Source of the DNA: Stygiolobus sp037389425
GTDB lineage: Archaea > Thermoproteota > Thermoprotei_A > Sulfolobales > Sulfolobaceae
NCBI RefSeq assembly: GCF_037389425.1
Contig: NZ_JBBHKR010000043.1
Coordinates: forward strand, 1-42,746
Length of the DNA stretch: 42,746 nt
Direction of reading: 5' to 3'
The notes beneath the pieces are model-generated. The model had not been told where the DNA came from. It ran no database searches and saw only the letters and a list, made by a program, of their open reading frames with translations. Both the position numbers and the translations under genes were made by a program. Positions 23,815-31,925 of the stretch are shown here, one piece after another (position 1 is the first letter of the stretch; the number at the start of each line of letters is the position of its first letter).

Positions 23815-24936
23815 ATGCTGTTTGATCCTGTCAAGTTCATTGAGGAAGTAAAACCACAATTAGAACAAATAGTAGATGGAAAAACTATAGCTGCTGTAAG
23901 TGGCGGAGTCGACAGTACCACTGCAGCTGCATTGGCCTATAGAATTCTTGGCGATAAGGTTATTCCCGTAATGATAGATACCGGATTCCTAAGAGAGAAA
24001 GAAGCGGAAAAGGTAAAGTTGATGGTGGAAAACCTTATGCCTTTACAGGTAGTTGATGTGAGCGAAAACTTCATATCTGAACTAGAAGGAATGTCAGACG
24101 CTGAGGAGAAGAGGAAAAAATTTAGACAACTTTTCTATAATACATTATCAGAACTTGTTAAGAAGTACAATGCTAAATACTTAATCCAAGGTACCATTGC
24201 AGCCGACTGGGTGGAAACCCAAGGAGGAATAAAAACGCAACACAACGTCCTAGTTCAATTGGGTATAGACACTGAAAGAATGTGGGGATTTAAAATAGTT
24301 GAACCTTTAGCCGACTTGTATAAAAATGAAGTGAGAGACCTAGCTAGGTATTTAGGGTTACCTAAGGAAATTTATAACAGACAACCGTTCCCAGGTCCAG
24401 GTTTGTTAGTGAGAGTAGTAGGGAAAGTTACGAGAGAAAAGCTAGAATTAGTGAGGAAAGCAACAAAGGTAGTAGAGAAGTACTTAGATAGCATGGATTA
24501 CTCTCAATATTTTGCAGTTATTTTTGAATCGACTTCGAGTTACGAACCTGAAATGTCTAAAGGAGTTGGTTGCGACGTATATACCTACACCAGTAAAGCT
24601 ACCGGAGTAAAGGGAGATGTAAGGGCTTATGGTAGAATAGCCAAAGTTGAGTGTAATAATAAGGATTATGAAAAATTGAGAAGGGTTATGGAAAAAATTA
24701 CCTCATACGATATAACTCACGTTACAGTAAAAGTAGGTGAGGGTTATCCTGAGGGGAAGTACACTATAGGCATAAGGGCGGTTTTAACACAAGATTTTAT
24801 GACTGCAGAATTTGCAAAAATTGACTGGGAGCTCCTCGAGAAGATAGCATCTGAAATCTCTTCACTTAGCAAGAATATAAAAGAAGTGGTTTATGACATA
24901 ACTACTAAGCCTCCTGCTACAATAGAATTTGAATAA
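23815..24936 (+). CDS. guaA: GMP synthase, ATP-pyrophosphatase subunit B
   Basis: 373 residues. The PP-loop AAVSGGVDSTTAAALAY binds ATP; IQGTIAADWVET and RQPFPGPGLLVRVVG are GMP synthase landmarks; the C-terminal dimerisation part ends in TKPPATIEFE. It adenylates XMP and transfers ammonia to give GMP. In archaea the glutamine amidotransferase is a separate protein (GuaA subunit A), and it is not in this window. Normal length. It converges with htpX across a 26-bp gap holding poly-T runs on both strands. Confidence 0.92.
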   Translation: MLFDPVKFIEEVKPQLEQIVDGKTIAAVSGGVDSTTAAALAYRILGDKVIPVMIDTGFLREKEAEKVKLMVENLMPLQVVDVSENFISELEGMSDAEEKRKKFRQLFYNTLSELVKKYNAKYLIQGTIAADWVETQGGIKTQHNVLVQLGIDTERMWGFKIVEPLADLYKNEVRDLARYLGLPKEIYNRQPFPGPGLLVRVVGKVTREKLELVRKATKVVEKYLDSMDYSQYFAVIFESTSSYEPEMSKGVGCDVYTYTSKATGVKGDVRAYGRIAKVECNNKDYEKLRRVMEKITSYDITHVTVKVGEGYPEGKYTIGIRAVLTQDFMTAEFAKIDWELLEKIASEISSLSKNIKEVVYDITTKPPATIEFE

Positions 24937-24962
24937 TACCTTTTTGATAAAAAACTTTTATT
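24937..24962. terminator. Bidirectional poly-T terminator between guaA and htpX
   Basis: The 26-bp gap between two convergent stop codons carries TTTTT at 24941-24945 for the plus strand and six A (T6 on the minus strand) at 24949-24954. Archaeal polymerase stops at short U tracts without needing a hairpin. Confidence 0.35.
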
Positions 24963-25931
24963 TTAGCTTATGAATTTGTCCAGCATTTTAATTCTTTTTG
25001 CAGGATGAGGATGGTCACTGAATATATCACTAAGTCTACTTACTTTCTGCATCTTCCATAGCTGTACCAGTTCCTCTACGTCTGATGAGCTTATCTCAGG
25101 CCTTTCCAAAGAGGAGAAGAATAGCATCTTACCTACACTGCCTCCTGCTGTTTTCTTAGCCTTTTCTAATACTCTTGGGTCAGTATATAATACGATTTTA
25201 GCCAATGCTGTTTGAAGGTTCCTAGCTCCTTGAGGAATTGTTAAAGCTGCGTTCACATCCGCATAAGATTCCCTCATCCTATTTAGGAAAAGGACTAGAA
25301 AATTGAAAAGGTAACTCAGAGCGATCATTACAATACCTATTAGGAATAGAGAACCTCCATTATTATTCCTCCCATTTCCTCCTCCTAAAATTCCGCTCCA
25401 CCACAGAGAGTAACCGAGCCAGTAAAGTAGCGTTGGTATCAGACCTACGGCAAGTAAGAGCTCAGTGTCCCTATGCTTAAGATGACCAAGTTCATGCCCC
25501 ACTACAGCCTTAATTTCTTCAGGAGTTAATATTTTAAGTAACGGCAAAGTCACCGCAACGTTCTTACCGTAAAGCGGACTGCTGAACGCAAATGCATTCG
25601 GAAAAGGAACATCTGCAATGTAAACTTTAGGAATGGATATCCTATTGTAGATAGAAACCTCTTGTACTATATTATATAGCCAATTATAATTAGGGTCTGA
25701 TGGAGTAACCTCGTGTAATTTGTAGAGTGATTTTATGAGAAGGGGGCTAAAAAGCCACTGTAATAATGTGATGGCTGTAAGAACTGATAGTGCTCCAGTC
25801 ATTATGTAAGGAAATTCTCCAAATCCTAAGAAATAGCCTAAAATCCCAAGAAGTAGTAGAAAACCTAATACTACTGTACCAATTACTGCAGTTATCATCC
25901 CTAATCTAAACTTTGTTAACTCTTTTATCAT
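24963..25931 (-). CDS. htpX: HtpX-type membrane protease (M48)
   Basis: 322 residues. Two N-terminal membrane helices (about 14-35 and 40-66) are followed by VVGHELGHLKHRD with H146, E147 and H150. A further pair of helices lies around 160-215, and RESYADVNAAL provides the third zinc ligand Glu. A C-terminal FSDHPHPAKRIKML closes the family pattern. Zinc endoprotease of the cytoplasmic membrane that removes misfolded membrane proteins. A TATA-like TTTTAAAAGA on the minus strand (25951-25960) lies about 25 bp before the ATG. It is the full-length relative of the short M48 gene at 19162. Confidence 0.9.
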   Translation of the reverse strand: MIKELTKFRLGMITAVIGTVVLGFLLLLGILGYFLGFGEFPYIMTGALSVLTAITLLQWLFSPLLIKSLYKLHEVTPSDPNYNWLYNIVQEVSIYNRISIPKVYIADVPFPNAFAFSSPLYGKNVAVTLPLLKILTPEEIKAVVGHELGHLKHRDTELLLAVGLIPTLLYWLGYSLWWSGILGGGNGRNNNGGSLFLIGIVMIALSYLFNFLVLFLNRMRESYADVNAALTIPQGARNLQTALAKIVLYTDPRVLEKAKKTAGGSVGKMLFFSSLERPEISSSDVEELVQLWKMQKVSRLSDIFSDHPHPAKRIKMLDKFIS

Positions 25932-26079
25932 ACGTTTATTATCCGTCTAATCTTTTAAAAACCTTATGCAAAAATGAGATCCCTTACGGATATTATGAAA
26001 ATAAAGTGCGAAAATTTTCTATAGAATATCATAGTTCTTATCTAAACTTATAATCATTTAAATTTATCATTAAAGACAT

Positions 26080-26132
26080 TTAACTGAGAGTTAAGCTGAG
26101 AAGCTTTATTAATCTCTATAGAGATAGAGATT
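26080..26132 (+). promoter_or_regulatory. Three stacked inverted repeats at the CBS gene promoter
   Basis: TTAACT-gag-AGTTAA (26080-26094), AAGCT-gaga-AGCTT (26093-26106) and AATCTCTAT-agag-ATAGAGATT (26111-26132) follow one another. The last, with 9-bp perfect arms, lies between the TATA-like TTTATTAA (26105-26112, about 27 bp before the ATG) and the start codon, covering the likely transcription start. This is a good position for a dimeric repressor. Confidence 0.5.
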
Positions 26133-26135
26133 ATT

Positions 26136-26531
26136 ATGGCAGAGGAAATTGTAAGAGAATATATGAAAAGTTCAGTTATCACAGTTGATAAGAACACTAT
26201 TCTTTATGAAATCGCAAAGATAATGACTGAAAAGAATATAGGATCTGTCATCGTGGTCGAAAACGGTAAACCAGTAGGCATTATTACTGAACGTGATATT
26301 GTAAGGGCAATAGGTAAAGGAAAAAAGCTAGACACAAAAGCTGAGGAGTTCATGACCGCTTCCCTGATAACAATTAAGGAAGATTCACCAGTTACTGGAG
26401 CATTAGCATTAATGAGACAATTTAACATAAGACATTTACCGGTAGTAAACGACAAGGGCGAGCTTACCGGTATAATTTCCATACGTGATATAGCTAGAGC
26501 TGTAGATGATATGTTTGAAAATCTTGAATAA
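26136..26531 (+). CDS. Two-CBS-domain (Bateman module) protein
   Basis: 131 residues made only of two CBS domains (about 6-62 and 70-127). Each ends with the family's G-I-I-(T/S)-x-R-D-I motif: PVGIITERDIVRAI and LTGIISIRDIARAV. Such pairs bind AMP, ATP, SAM or NAD and sense energy or metabolite state, here without an attached enzyme domain, so it presumably acts on a partner protein. It stands alone in its own transcription unit. The promoter carries stacked inverted repeats just before the start codon, so its expression is probably tightly regulated. The gene is followed by TTTTT at 26532-26536. Confidence 0.88.
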   Translation: MAEEIVREYMKSSVITVDKNTILYEIAKIMTEKNIGSVIVVENGKPVGIITERDIVRAIGKGKKLDTKAEEFMTASLITIKEDSPVTGALALMRQFNIRHLPVVNDKGELTGIISIRDIARAVDDMFENLE

Positions 26532-26607
26532 TTTTTCTCTTATATTTAACATTTTATCAAAAATCTAATAATGAAAATGTCTTGACGTTTTAATTAACAG
26601 TGCAAGG

Positions 26608-26616
26608 TTTTTTAAA
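26608..26616 (+). promoter_or_regulatory. TATA box of heme A synthase gene
   Basis: TTTTTAAAC is centred 26 bp before the ATG at 26638, which favours that start over the in-frame GTG at 26623. Confidence 0.45.
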
Positions 26617-26637
26617 CTAAATGTGAAATTTTTACCT

Positions 26638-27405
26638 ATGATACCCGCTTTTACCTTTCCGACATTAGCTTATATAGGCTCGGGCTTGGCAGCTACTACA
26701 ATAATACTGGGCGGAATAGTAGAGGGATATGGTTACGGTCTGTCCTTAGGTACTAATTGGCCTTACACCAGAGATATTATGTCAGTAGCAATAAAAGGAG
26801 ATCCTGAAGCTATACACAGGATTTCAGCAACATTAGTAGGTTTGATCTCCCTCACATTATTGGTCCTAGATTTTAACATGATAACTCTAATAGGCTTCGT
26901 CAGCGTCATATTTACGGCACTTCTAGGCATGGCAACCTTGTATGTGCTTGCTGGAAAATTACCGTCTATATTTCAAGGACTCCATGACATAGCAGCTTAC
27001 ACGACGTTTGTAAGTTATCTCTTATTAGCTACCCAATTTCCAGCTTCACAATTCATAAGCTTCCTAGAAGATGCTATAATACCACCTCACTTTCTATATT
27101 TCGTCATATTCATGGGAGGAGTAGTCACCGGCACTAGAAGAATGAGATTAAGTATCGGAGATGTCAGAAGGCCTAAGAATAAACTTCAGTGGGCTTGGGC
27201 TATACACGGTATTGCCGCATTAATATTCTTCGTAGCCCTGATTTACCTCCAGATGTGGATAGCTTTAGTATTTGGAGTTGCTGAAGCCATTATAGGAATA
27301 TTAACCTATAAGGCTATAAATAAGAACCCTGAAAAACCTGGAATTTTAATAGGGCTTCACCAGCTATTCTCACTGGCTGTAGTAGTTGCATTACTTTTCA
27401 CATGA
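26638..27405 (+). CDS. ctaA: Heme A synthase-like membrane protein (COX15/CtaA family)
   Basis: About 255 residues with roughly eight hydrophobic helices in two similar halves. The four heme-ligand-type histidines appear at family positions: EAIHR (with the conserved Glu before it), GLHDIAAY, WAIHGIAA and GLHQLFSL. The TNWPY segment resembles the CtaA DWP loop. CtaA hydroxylates the heme O methyl to make heme A for terminal oxidases, so an aa3-type aerobic respiratory chain is implied. It is shorter than bacterial CtaA (about 300 residues), like other archaeal members. No oxidase genes are next to it. Leaderless start chosen from the TATA box at 26608-26616. Confidence 0.8.
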   Translation: MIPAFTFPTLAYIGSGLAATTIILGGIVEGYGYGLSLGTNWPYTRDIMSVAIKGDPEAIHRISATLVGLISLTLLVLDFNMITLIGFVSVIFTALLGMATLYVLAGKLPSIFQGLHDIAAYTTFVSYLLLATQFPASQFISFLEDAIIPPHFLYFVIFMGGVVTGTRRMRLSIGDVRRPKNKLQWAWAIHGIAALIFFVALIYLQMWIALVFGVAEAIIGILTYKAINKNPEKPGILIGLHQLFSLAVVVALLFT

Positions 27406-27482
27406 ACTTTTACATAACGAGATATATAGTTTTTCCCATTCTTATTGTTTTTAAGCAAGAATTAAAAAAATTAGATACAAGA

Positions 27483-27538
27483 TCGATCAGTCGAGGTGCA
27501 CTTCTTCATCGATTCCGAGTTGTGAAATTCATCATTAA
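27483..27538 (-). ncRNA. Candidate C/D box methylation-guide sRNA overlapping the tmcA stop codon
   Basis: On the minus strand, box C ATGATGA (27535-27529) begins within the tmcA stop codon, and box D CTGA is at 27490-27487. Inside lie a C'-like CGATGA (27511-27506) and a D'-like CGGA (27517-27514). Total length of about 56 nt and box order match archaeal C/D sRNAs. The putative D guide upstream of box D is GTGCACCTCGA; the D' guide upstream of CGGA is ATTTCACAACT. C' and D' are degenerate and close together, so the inner half is less sure. I did not identify the rRNA or tRNA targets. Sulfolobus sRNA genes are known to overlap neighbouring reading-frame ends. Confidence 0.5.
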
Positions 27539-29832
27539 CTTATATCTTTAAGTTCGACCCCAGTTTTAACATCAGCTGTTATCCCGTAGTACTTGTAAAG
27601 AAGTTGAGCTACTATTTCATATAACATTTCATTAACATGCGTTCTGTTAGACCTTAGAGACGCTGATGTAAACCTCCACGGTCTCCCTTGTAGGACCTTG
27701 GCAATTAATAACATTTCTTCTTCCGGAGTTAAGCTCCAATTCCTTCTGGCATCCCAAAAATACTTGAGAGTTAACATGTGAATTCCGTCAGCTGAAGACT
27801 CGTAAGGGCTAACTCCTTGTATGAAGGCCACAGCTTTGTCTATATAGATCTTGTTTATATCTACGTCTTTATGAGCCCTTGTCCCATAGATTACTAGTCT
27901 AGCAACTTCAGGATCCATTCCGAAATATACGTCATGGATAGTATTCAGCAATTTATCCTTCAAAATGTAGGACGCAATTTCAACCACTTTCTCAGCTACT
28001 TCGGTTAAAGGATACATAACAACTACAGGGAAATCGCCAAGTTTTTCATTTCTCTTAGGCGATACATGCACTATTCTAAAGCCGTTCTTGATCCAGAAAT
28101 TTATTACTTTTACATCACCCATGAAAGCTGAGCCTATCCAGTCCAATCCATGAGATTGCCCGCTTTCTATTACCATCTTTAGCATTTCACTACCGAAACC
28201 TTTACCCTGAAGTTCCTGCATTATAGCTATTCTAACTATTCTCCAACCTTTCATCCTTCCAAATTCTTTCAACCTAGCGTGTTTAATGAGCCTATCAGGG
28301 ATGAGGTCACCATCGAATGTAACCCCCTTTAGGGCTGACTCTATCATTTCCTCTGAGAGCCCTCCTTCCTCAGCAATTTGGACTACTCCTATGGGTATTC
28401 CATCGGAAGTATTCAACGATACTAATCTATGGTGTAGTCCGTCTCCCATTATCATCAGGTCGTTAGGGTTATTTCTATAATGAGCAGTAACTAGAATACC
28501 GTATACTTGTCTTAACTTCTCGTCATCAGCAAATAACTCTTCTTGGTTTAACGTTTCGAACTGAAGCACAGTAAACTTATCTTTTTCCGGTTCTTTAGGC
28601 TCAGCATCTAACAAGAGAGCATCGTATAACCACTTCTCTATGGGATCTCCCTCACTGTATCTTAGCGGTCTTCTCATCTCCTGCCAGTAAACGGTAGACT
28701 TCCTTTGCTTTAGGACTCTAGTTAAATATCTGAGAAATGCCTTTCCAGATCCTTCATACCCGTGAACAGTAGTAACTAAAACCACTTTCCTCCATATCTT
28801 AAGTGCTGAATCTATAATCCCTACGCCAACCGCAGCAGCTTCATCGACTACCAATATGTCTCCTTCTGTCTCAAGTATCGCCTCAGGTGCTTCAAAGAAA
28901 ACTCTAAAGAATTCTCCCTCTATCGAGTTAAGAAAACCCAAGTTAGACCTTTTCTCTCTATGCTTTATACCTAGTACTTCCAAACCTTTCTTTAAAAATT
29001 CCATCGTCTGAGAAGTACTCGAAATCGAGGGAGCGGTTATAACTATTTTAAGCTTTTTCCCTCTTTCTCTCTCTGCGATTCTATAAAGGTAGCCAGCTAA
29101 ACCTAAACCTGTCACTGCACTTTTTCCCCTCCCTCTGGATGCTGTAATTACTAAAACTCTTCTGTTGGATCCTCTAAGGTTTACAAATGAGTCTAAGACC
29201 TTATTTTGATCAGGGCTCAAGCACAAGCTATGAAGTGCCTCGGGCATTATTGGATTAGGCGGTATGAGTGGTCTAGGCTTATCTCCGATTTTACCCTTAA
29301 ACGGTTTCGCATTATAAACCGAGTTAACGATTGTAAATATACCTTCATGCTCCTCCAATTTTCTCTTGAATCTTTTCTCGTAAACATCCCTGACTTTTCC
29401 GTTCTTAATAAGTGAATTTCTGAAAAGTTTCCCTTCTGTCAAGGAATTAGTATAAAGAATTATTATACCTCCTCCTCTAACTAAATCCACCAACCTTCCT
29501 ATATAATTTGGTTCGAAGTTGTCCACTAGATCTAGAATCACAACATCAAATGTCGCTCCCAAATACCTCTCTGAAGCTGAGTAATCAATATCTACAAAAT
29601 TTTTACATAGCGATCTCATCTCTTTCATTCTGTCTTTAGCTCCCTTAACCCAAGGGTGAAATGCATAAGCAACTTGAGCTTCAGGATTTATCGACAAGTA
29701 AAGCAATAGAACTTCTTTAACCAAATCGAGGTATTTCTCAGCGTCTTCAATATAAACAAGGTTTCTGTAATACCTCTCCCTACTGTCCTCTATAGACTCC
29801 TTAAGGAGTTGAAAGAACTGCTCTTTTTCCAC
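27535..29832 (-). CDS. tmcA: tRNA(Met) cytidine acetyltransferase
   Basis: 765 residues, full length for the family. An N-terminal DUF1726-like part (to about 190) precedes an RNA-helicase-like module with Walker A ASRGRGKSA (231-239) and Walker B-type VVDEAA (about 328-333). The GNAT acetyltransferase domain follows (IAIMQELQGKGFGSEML as the acetyl-CoA loop), with a C-terminal tRNA-binding tail. It makes N4-acetylcytidine with acetyl-CoA and ATP in the wobble position of elongator tRNA(Met), and in archaea also in rRNA and other tRNAs. It is the last gene of a minus-strand operon with MazG and a small Cys protein. A C/D box sRNA appears to overlap its stop codon. Confidence 0.92.
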   Translation of the reverse strand: MEKEQFFQLLKESIEDSRERYYRNLVYIEDAEKYLDLVKEVLLLYLSINPEAQVAYAFHPWVKGAKDRMKEMRSLCKNFVDIDYSASERYLGATFDVVILDLVDNFEPNYIGRLVDLVRGGGIIILYTNSLTEGKLFRNSLIKNGKVRDVYEKRFKRKLEEHEGIFTIVNSVYNAKPFKGKIGDKPRPLIPPNPIMPEALHSLCLSPDQNKVLDSFVNLRGSNRRVLVITASRGRGKSAVTGLGLAGYLYRIAERERGKKLKIVITAPSISSTSQTMEFLKKGLEVLGIKHREKRSNLGFLNSIEGEFFRVFFEAPEAILETEGDILVVDEAAAVGVGIIDSALKIWRKVVLVTTVHGYEGSGKAFLRYLTRVLKQRKSTVYWQEMRRPLRYSEGDPIEKWLYDALLLDAEPKEPEKDKFTVLQFETLNQEELFADDEKLRQVYGILVTAHYRNNPNDLMIMGDGLHHRLVSLNTSDGIPIGVVQIAEEGGLSEEMIESALKGVTFDGDLIPDRLIKHARLKEFGRMKGWRIVRIAIMQELQGKGFGSEMLKMVIESGQSHGLDWIGSAFMGDVKVINFWIKNGFRIVHVSPKRNEKLGDFPVVVMYPLTEVAEKVVEIASYILKDKLLNTIHDVYFGMDPEVARLVIYGTRAHKDVDINKIYIDKAVAFIQGVSPYESSADGIHMLTLKYFWDARRNWSLTPEEEMLLIAKVLQGRPWRFTSASLRSNRTHVNEMLYEIVAQLLYKYYGITADVKTGVELKDIS

Positions 29833-29837
29833 GGCGG

Positions 29838-30083
29838 TTAAATGTTATATTTCTTCCTTAAAGCTTCTTCTACATCTACACCTAGAAGATTTGCTACAGA
29901 AACTGTCCAAGCAATAACGTCAGCAATTTCTTCCTCTATTGCATCTCTATTTCCGCTTAATAATGCCTCAGCCAACTCTCCTACCTCCTCAACTAACCAT
30001 GTAAAAGTACCATAAGTACCTCTCAGCTTGTCTTTCTCAAAGTACATTTCCTTCATTTTTTCTTGAACGTACTTAATTTCCAA
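29838..30083 (-). CDS. MazG-type nucleotide pyrophosphohydrolase
   Basis: 81 residues, a single MazG-fold domain. The metal-binding EEVGE (32-36 region, WLVEEVGELAEALL) and EEEIADVIAW with a conserved Glu/Asp pair are present. Such minimal MazG proteins hydrolyse NTPs or dNTPs to NMP and pyrophosphate, cleaning damaged or excess nucleotides, and act as dimers or tetramers. It starts 11 bp inside the upstream small gene and ends 6 bp before tmcA, so all three share one message. Confidence 0.85.
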   Translation of the reverse strand: MEIKYVQEKMKEMYFEKDKLRGTYGTFTWLVEEVGELAEALLSGNRDAIEEEIADVIAWTVSVANLLGVDVEEALRKKYNI

Positions 30084-30435
30084 GACCTATTTCCCTCCTA
30101 ATGAGTTTTAGATCTTCTTTGTCTATCTTTATTTTAAAATTCATCTCCTCCCTAAACTGCTCATCTACAAAATACACAACTACTTCACCATTCTTTTGAG
30201 TTACAGCCTCAACAAACTCCTTATCAACAGAATACTCTAATGTAAGGGGATTTTCGGGATCGTCTTTAATTATATGCCTTAAAACCACACTTCCGCTCTC
30301 CCTATCCACTTCAAGGTCTATCTCTACATCCAAACGTCTAGGTACATCTTTACTCATACATATGACTACGTTTTCATAACACACTATACAAACTCCTTCG
30401 TTAAGTTGTTTCTTTATTTCCTCAGGCAAATCCAT
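30073..30435 (-). CDS. Conserved hypothetical protein, 120 aa, Cys-containing N-terminus
   Basis: Unrecognised. 120 residues, acidic. An N-terminal GVCIVCYENVVICMS segment carries three Cys in a CxxC...C pattern that could hold a metal or disulfide; the rest alternates charged beta-strand-like stretches (DVEIDLEVDRESGSVVLRHI) and ends in a charged helix. No membrane segment. It is the first gene of the operon with MazG and TmcA, overlapping MazG by 11 bp, which hints at a role linked to nucleotide or RNA metabolism. The ATG at 30433-30435 is taken as start. Confidence 0.65.
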   Translation of the reverse strand: MDLPEEIKKQLNEGVCIVCYENVVICMSKDVPRRLDVEIDLEVDRESGSVVLRHIIKDDPENPLTLEYSVDKEFVEAVTQKNGEVVVYFVDEQFREEMNFKIKIDKEDLKLIRREIGLGN

Positions 30436-30488
30436 TTCAATATTAACCTATTGTCTTATTTTCCTCATTTAAAAAAATTAAATATAAC

Positions 30489-31925
30489 ATGAAAACAGCT
30501 CTCGGAGAAAAAATTGTTTCAACTCAAAATTATATAGCAACACATGTAGGGGTTAAGATTCTAGAGCAAGGTGGTAACGCCTTTGATGCAGCTATCGGCA
30601 TTAGTGCTGTCTTATCGGTCGTTATGCCCCATACCAGCGGATTAGGAGGTGACGGTTTCCTCTTAGCTAAAACCCCTGAAGGGATAATAGCTTATAACGC
30701 GTCAGGTTGGTCTCCTAAAAGACTTAACGTCGAAAAGATACCCTCAGTTAGGGATCCTTCTACAGTAGTAATACCAGGTTTAGTTGACCTATGGGATTTT
30801 GTATACAGACGATATATGACGATGGACTTATCAGAGGTCTTACGACCCGCAATATCTTTAGCTGCTAATGGGTTTTACGTGGGAAGAGAGTTAGCTAAAG
30901 TTATATCAAAATCAAATAATATGCCGAGAAGTTGGAGCGAAATTTTTGAAGGAAAAAGAATGGGAGATATTTTAAAACTCAACGAACTTAGTGGAGTGTT
31001 AAAGATAATATCAAAAGACCCAAGAGATTTCTACGAGAGTAAACTCACAGACGAGATAGTGGAGGGTTTAAACTCTCAGGGTGTAAATGTTGAACTGTCT
31101 GACTTCGTTGACTTTAGAGGGAAAGTTGTAAAGCCCTTAAAGTCCTCATATAGAGGTTACACTCTTTACGAATTACCTCCTAATAGCCAAGGGATTACTA
31201 CACTTGAGTCATTAAAAATGGCTGAAATTCAAGAAACGTGGAAGTTAAGATTTGATGACCCTAAAAGAGTTAAAGAACTCGTTAATATCTTCATATTAGC
31301 TTATGAAGATAGAAACAAGTTCGTTACGGATCCGAGGTTCTACTATCCTGAAGAAGACTTATTATCTGAAGAAAGATTGAAAAGAAGACTTTCCAGTTAC
31401 TCGTTATCAGGAATGGAAATGAACACAAAAGACACCACTTTCTTTGCAGTTTCGGATGGTGAAAATGAAGTCGGGTTCATACAGAGCTTGTTCTTTCCAT
31501 TTGGCTCTGGAATAACAGTCAAAAATATTGTGTTCAACAACAGAGGTTACGGATTCACTGAAGGGCACAACAAACCTGAGCCTAGAAAGAGGCCCCTTCA
31601 CACACTCTCTATTCTTAGGGCTGAGAAAGACGATGAAAGTTTAATAATAGGTTGTGCTGGGGGTGACTTAAGACCGCAAATCCACACGCAGGTATTGCAA
31701 TATTATGTAGACTACGGATTGGAAATTGATGATGCTGTGTATTATCCGCGGTTCGCATTCTTAGGAGACAGAATAGCTCATGAAAAAAGAATTAACCTAC
31801 CATTTCAAGAGCTTGACTTCTTTACTAACGAAGTAGGGGTAGTGCAAGCCCTGAAGAGAAAAAAAGACATATATATAGGTGTAGCTGACCCCAGAAGCGA
31901 GGGAATAGCCTTACCTGCTAACTAA
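30489..31925 (+). CDS. Gamma-glutamyltranspeptidase-like Ntn hydrolase
   Basis: 478 residues without a signal peptide. An N-terminal GGNAFDAAIGISAVLSVVMPHTSGLGGDGF block is typical of GGT. The autoprocessing and catalytic threonine aligns with T316 in KDTTFFAVSD, where most GGTs read TTHxSVxD. The usual His after TT is Phe318 here, and the Ser two places later is Ala320. FGSGI and IVFNN match the glutamate-binding part of the small subunit. It should mature into two chains and hydrolyse gamma-glutamyl bonds, or act as a related acylase (cephalosporin acylases share the fold). Cytosolic location is likely. It overlaps the convergent hexokinase gene by 15 bp. Confidence 0.85.
   Translation: MKTALGEKIVSTQNYIATHVGVKILEQGGNAFDAAIGISAVLSVVMPHTSGLGGDGFLLAKTPEGIIAYNASGWSPKRLNVEKIPSVRDPSTVVIPGLVDLWDFVYRRYMTMDLSEVLRPAISLAANGFYVGRELAKVISKSNNMPRSWSEIFEGKRMGDILKLNELSGVLKIISKDPRDFYESKLTDEIVEGLNSQGVNVELSDFVDFRGKVVKPLKSSYRGYTLYELPPNSQGITTLESLKMAEIQETWKLRFDDPKRVKELVNIFILAYEDRNKFVTDPRFYYPEEDLLSEERLKRRLSSYSLSGMEMNTKDTTFFAVSDGENEVGFIQSLFFPFGSGITVKNIVFNNRGYGFTEGHNKPEPRKRPLHTLSILRAEKDDESLIIGCAGGDLRPQIHTQVLQYYVDYGLEIDDAVYYPRFAFLGDRIAHEKRINLPFQELDFFTNEVGVVQALKRKKDIYIGVADPRSEGIALPAN

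Noticed and set aside
25974..26024. 16-codon open frame upstream of the CBS gene
   Set aside because: No ribosome site, poor distance to a TATA box, and no sequence feature; likely chance.
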